Assembly (NCBI GenBank): GCA_034401795.1
Contig: CM067374.1
Coordinates: forward strand, 129,896,901 to 129,960,900
Length of the DNA: 64,000 nucleotides
Direction of reading: 5' to 3'
Source of the DNA: Chaetoderma sp. LZ-2023a
Taxonomy: Eukaryota; Mollusca; Caudofoveata; Chaetodermatida; Chaetodermatidae
Below the pieces are notes generated by a model that did no database searches, was not told where the DNA came from, and saw only the letters and a list, made by a program, of their open reading frames with translations. The stretch's first letter is position 1. Each line of letters starts with the position of its first letter. The translations under genes and the position numbers were made by a program. Below are positions 62,871 to 64,000 of the stretch, one piece after another.

Positions 62871-63864
62871 ATTTGAACATTTCGGGACGCTCGTGTAGGA
62901 AGCGTCCCTTGGCCTGGGAGATTATGTTCGGAATCTCGGGCAACTGCACTGGGTTTTCCACCAGCAGATCTAGCAGATCCGTGAACCATGCCCTGCTGGG
63001 CCAATACGGCGCTATTAGCAGGACCAGACACGGTTCCTCCCTGATCTTCAACAATACCTTCGGCAGAAGAATGGTGGGTGGGTACGCGTAAGCGTGCATC
63101 CCTCTCCAGCTTATCGCCAGAGCGTCTTTCTAGACGGCATTTGGATCTGTAATCGGCGAGACATAAGTCATGATTTGAGCATTTTCCCTTGTGGCGAACA
63201 AGTCCACGTTGGGTTTGCCCCAATGCTCGAAGACCCTTCGTAGAACTGGAGGGTTGAGGGACCATTCTGTTGGCAGAATTCTCTGTCTGCGAGACAAAGC
63301 ATCCGCCAGAATGTTCAATCGCCCATGAATGTGAGCTGCTTTCAAAACAACCGAGTAATTCCTGCACCATTGAATCAAGTGCCACACTTTGATACACAGT
63401 GTGGGTGACCTGGTCCTGCCTTGGCGATTTATGTATGATACGGCCGTCGAATTGTCCGACCGTATCAATATCACCTTGCCCCTGATCATCGGAAGAAACT
63501 CTTCCAACGCCAGTTCCACTGCCATCATTTCCAACAGATTGATATGCAGCTGGCTCTCCTGGAGAGTCCATGTGCCTGAGACCTGGTGTTCTCCCAGGCA
63601 GGTCCCCACCCCTCCAGCTATGCATCCGTGTACCCATACAAGATGCGACATTATCGGCTCCAAAACTGGCACCAGTTTTGACAGGGGTTCTGTTCTCTGT
63701 TTCCACAGAGACATCAGATACAACTGGATAGGTCTTCGCATTAGAGCAGCGTACGGGATCACCTGCTCCATGGAGACCATCATGCCCAGCATCTGAAGAA
63801 ACCGCCTCGCCTGAATGTGGTTTCCCACTCGAAAACTCTTGAGGATGGCTAACAGAGACACCAC
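62686..63864 (-). pseudogene. DIRS RNase H and downstream region, one internal stop
   Basis: - strand: LLAILKSFRVGNHIQARRFL, QMLGMM (connection), then the RNase H domain with INLLEMMAVELALEEFLP, ILIRSDNSTAVSYINRQGRT (catalytic Asp), HIHGRLNILADALSR (His and Asp), then VDLFATRENAQ. A TAG at 63130-63132 interrupts; the same frame then continues to 62686 (MHAYAYPP...ILLPKVLLKI). RNase H removes RNA from the RNA-DNA hybrid in replication. A frameshift near 63885 separates it from RT. Confidence 0.85.
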
Positions 63865-63867
63865 TCT

Positions 63868-64000
63868 GGGCTCTGACGGGTAAACCTGCCCTCCTCGAGA
63901 TCGAATCGCATCCCCAAATAAACGAAATCTTGAGTGGGTGTCAACTCGGATTTCTCCTTGTTGACTATCCAGCCTAGATCTGAAAGTAACTTCAGAGTCA
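63868..64000 (-). pseudogene. DIRS reverse transcriptase, C-terminal end
   Basis: - strand: LLSDLGWIVNKEKSELTPTQ, DFVYLGMRFDLEEG, the last conserved RT blocks (YLGMRFD). The frame is lost by about one base near 63885, where VYPSEPRVVSLL continues in the RNase H frame. The remainder is outside the window. Confidence 0.82.

Larger units (their letters stand above)
61001..64000 (-). mobile_element. DIRS retrotransposon, 3' half, runs off the window
   Basis: Left end from 61001 (gaaggaaatgtcaatttccc, ctaacaatactcaccattctg), internal complementary region 61248-61350, then on the - strand YR, RNase H and the end of RT in DIRS order. This is the best preserved DIRS copy. Gag, most of RT and the other terminal repeat lie beyond 64000. 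Confidence 0.9.

Overview
The window is nuclear DNA of an invertebrate animal. It is AT-rich and repeat-dense, and the one host gene has short exons with GT-AG introns. The mix of DIRS-type tyrosine-recombinase retroelements, Tc1/mariner and hAT transposons, and dispersed repeats of the 'AAGTGAGC...GGCC' and 'GGTCAAAGGTCAAGG' kinds suggests a lophotrochozoan, most likely a mollusc. That placement is an inference from repeat style and was not tested by a search.

The only host gene I can support is an orthologue of CHORDC1 (morgana/CHP-1, an Hsp90 co-chaperone). It lies on the + strand in eight exons from 1299 to 15229. Every junction is GT-AG with compatible phase, and together the exons give 295 codons. 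They encode most of CHORD-I, all of CHORD-II and a C-terminal CS domain. The short first exon lies upstream of the window; its donor may be the first bases shown (ggag|gtaagc, phase 1).

Everything else is mobile or repetitive DNA. (a) Introns and flanks hold about 30 copies or fragments of a ~225-bp near-perfect palindrome (here Fam-A), together with Fam-B (central hairpin, ends caatggaccttt), Fam-C and Fam-D. Fam-A, C and D all end in TTAACCCTT...AAGGGTTAA. One Fam-A copy sits in a Fam-B copy with an exact TTAA duplication, so a piggyBac- or Kolobok-like mobiliser is likely. (b) 19.15-20.71 kb is a 29-bp minisatellite with an internal 203-bp higher-order duplication. (c) 21.2-24.1 kb is a dispersed repeat split by a dead Tc1 element. 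(d) 28.4-28.8 kb is a 17-bp minisatellite.

29.5-40.4 kb is a decayed DIRS retroelement on the - strand: inverted terminal repeats, an internal complementary region, Gag-like, RT and YR remnants. It has been invaded by a 3.9-kb hAT transposon with an intact 616-codon transposase ORF, by the 5' part of a second BED/hAT element, and by a 152-bp copy of that second element. Other DIRS remains lie at 1-240, 45.8-47.0 and 61.0-64.0 kb (the last runs off the window).

47.3-51.0 kb is an unclassified transposon with ~730-750-bp inverted repeats around a broken transposase-like gene. 52.3-56.7 kb holds two nearly identical Tc1 copies in opposite orientation, one with an intact 341-codon transposase and one with a 2-bp deletion. 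58.0-58.3 kb looks like a tRNA-derived SINE and 59.0-60.8 kb like a decayed LINE. No rRNA gene, functional tRNA gene, CRISPR array or bacterial-type operon was seen.
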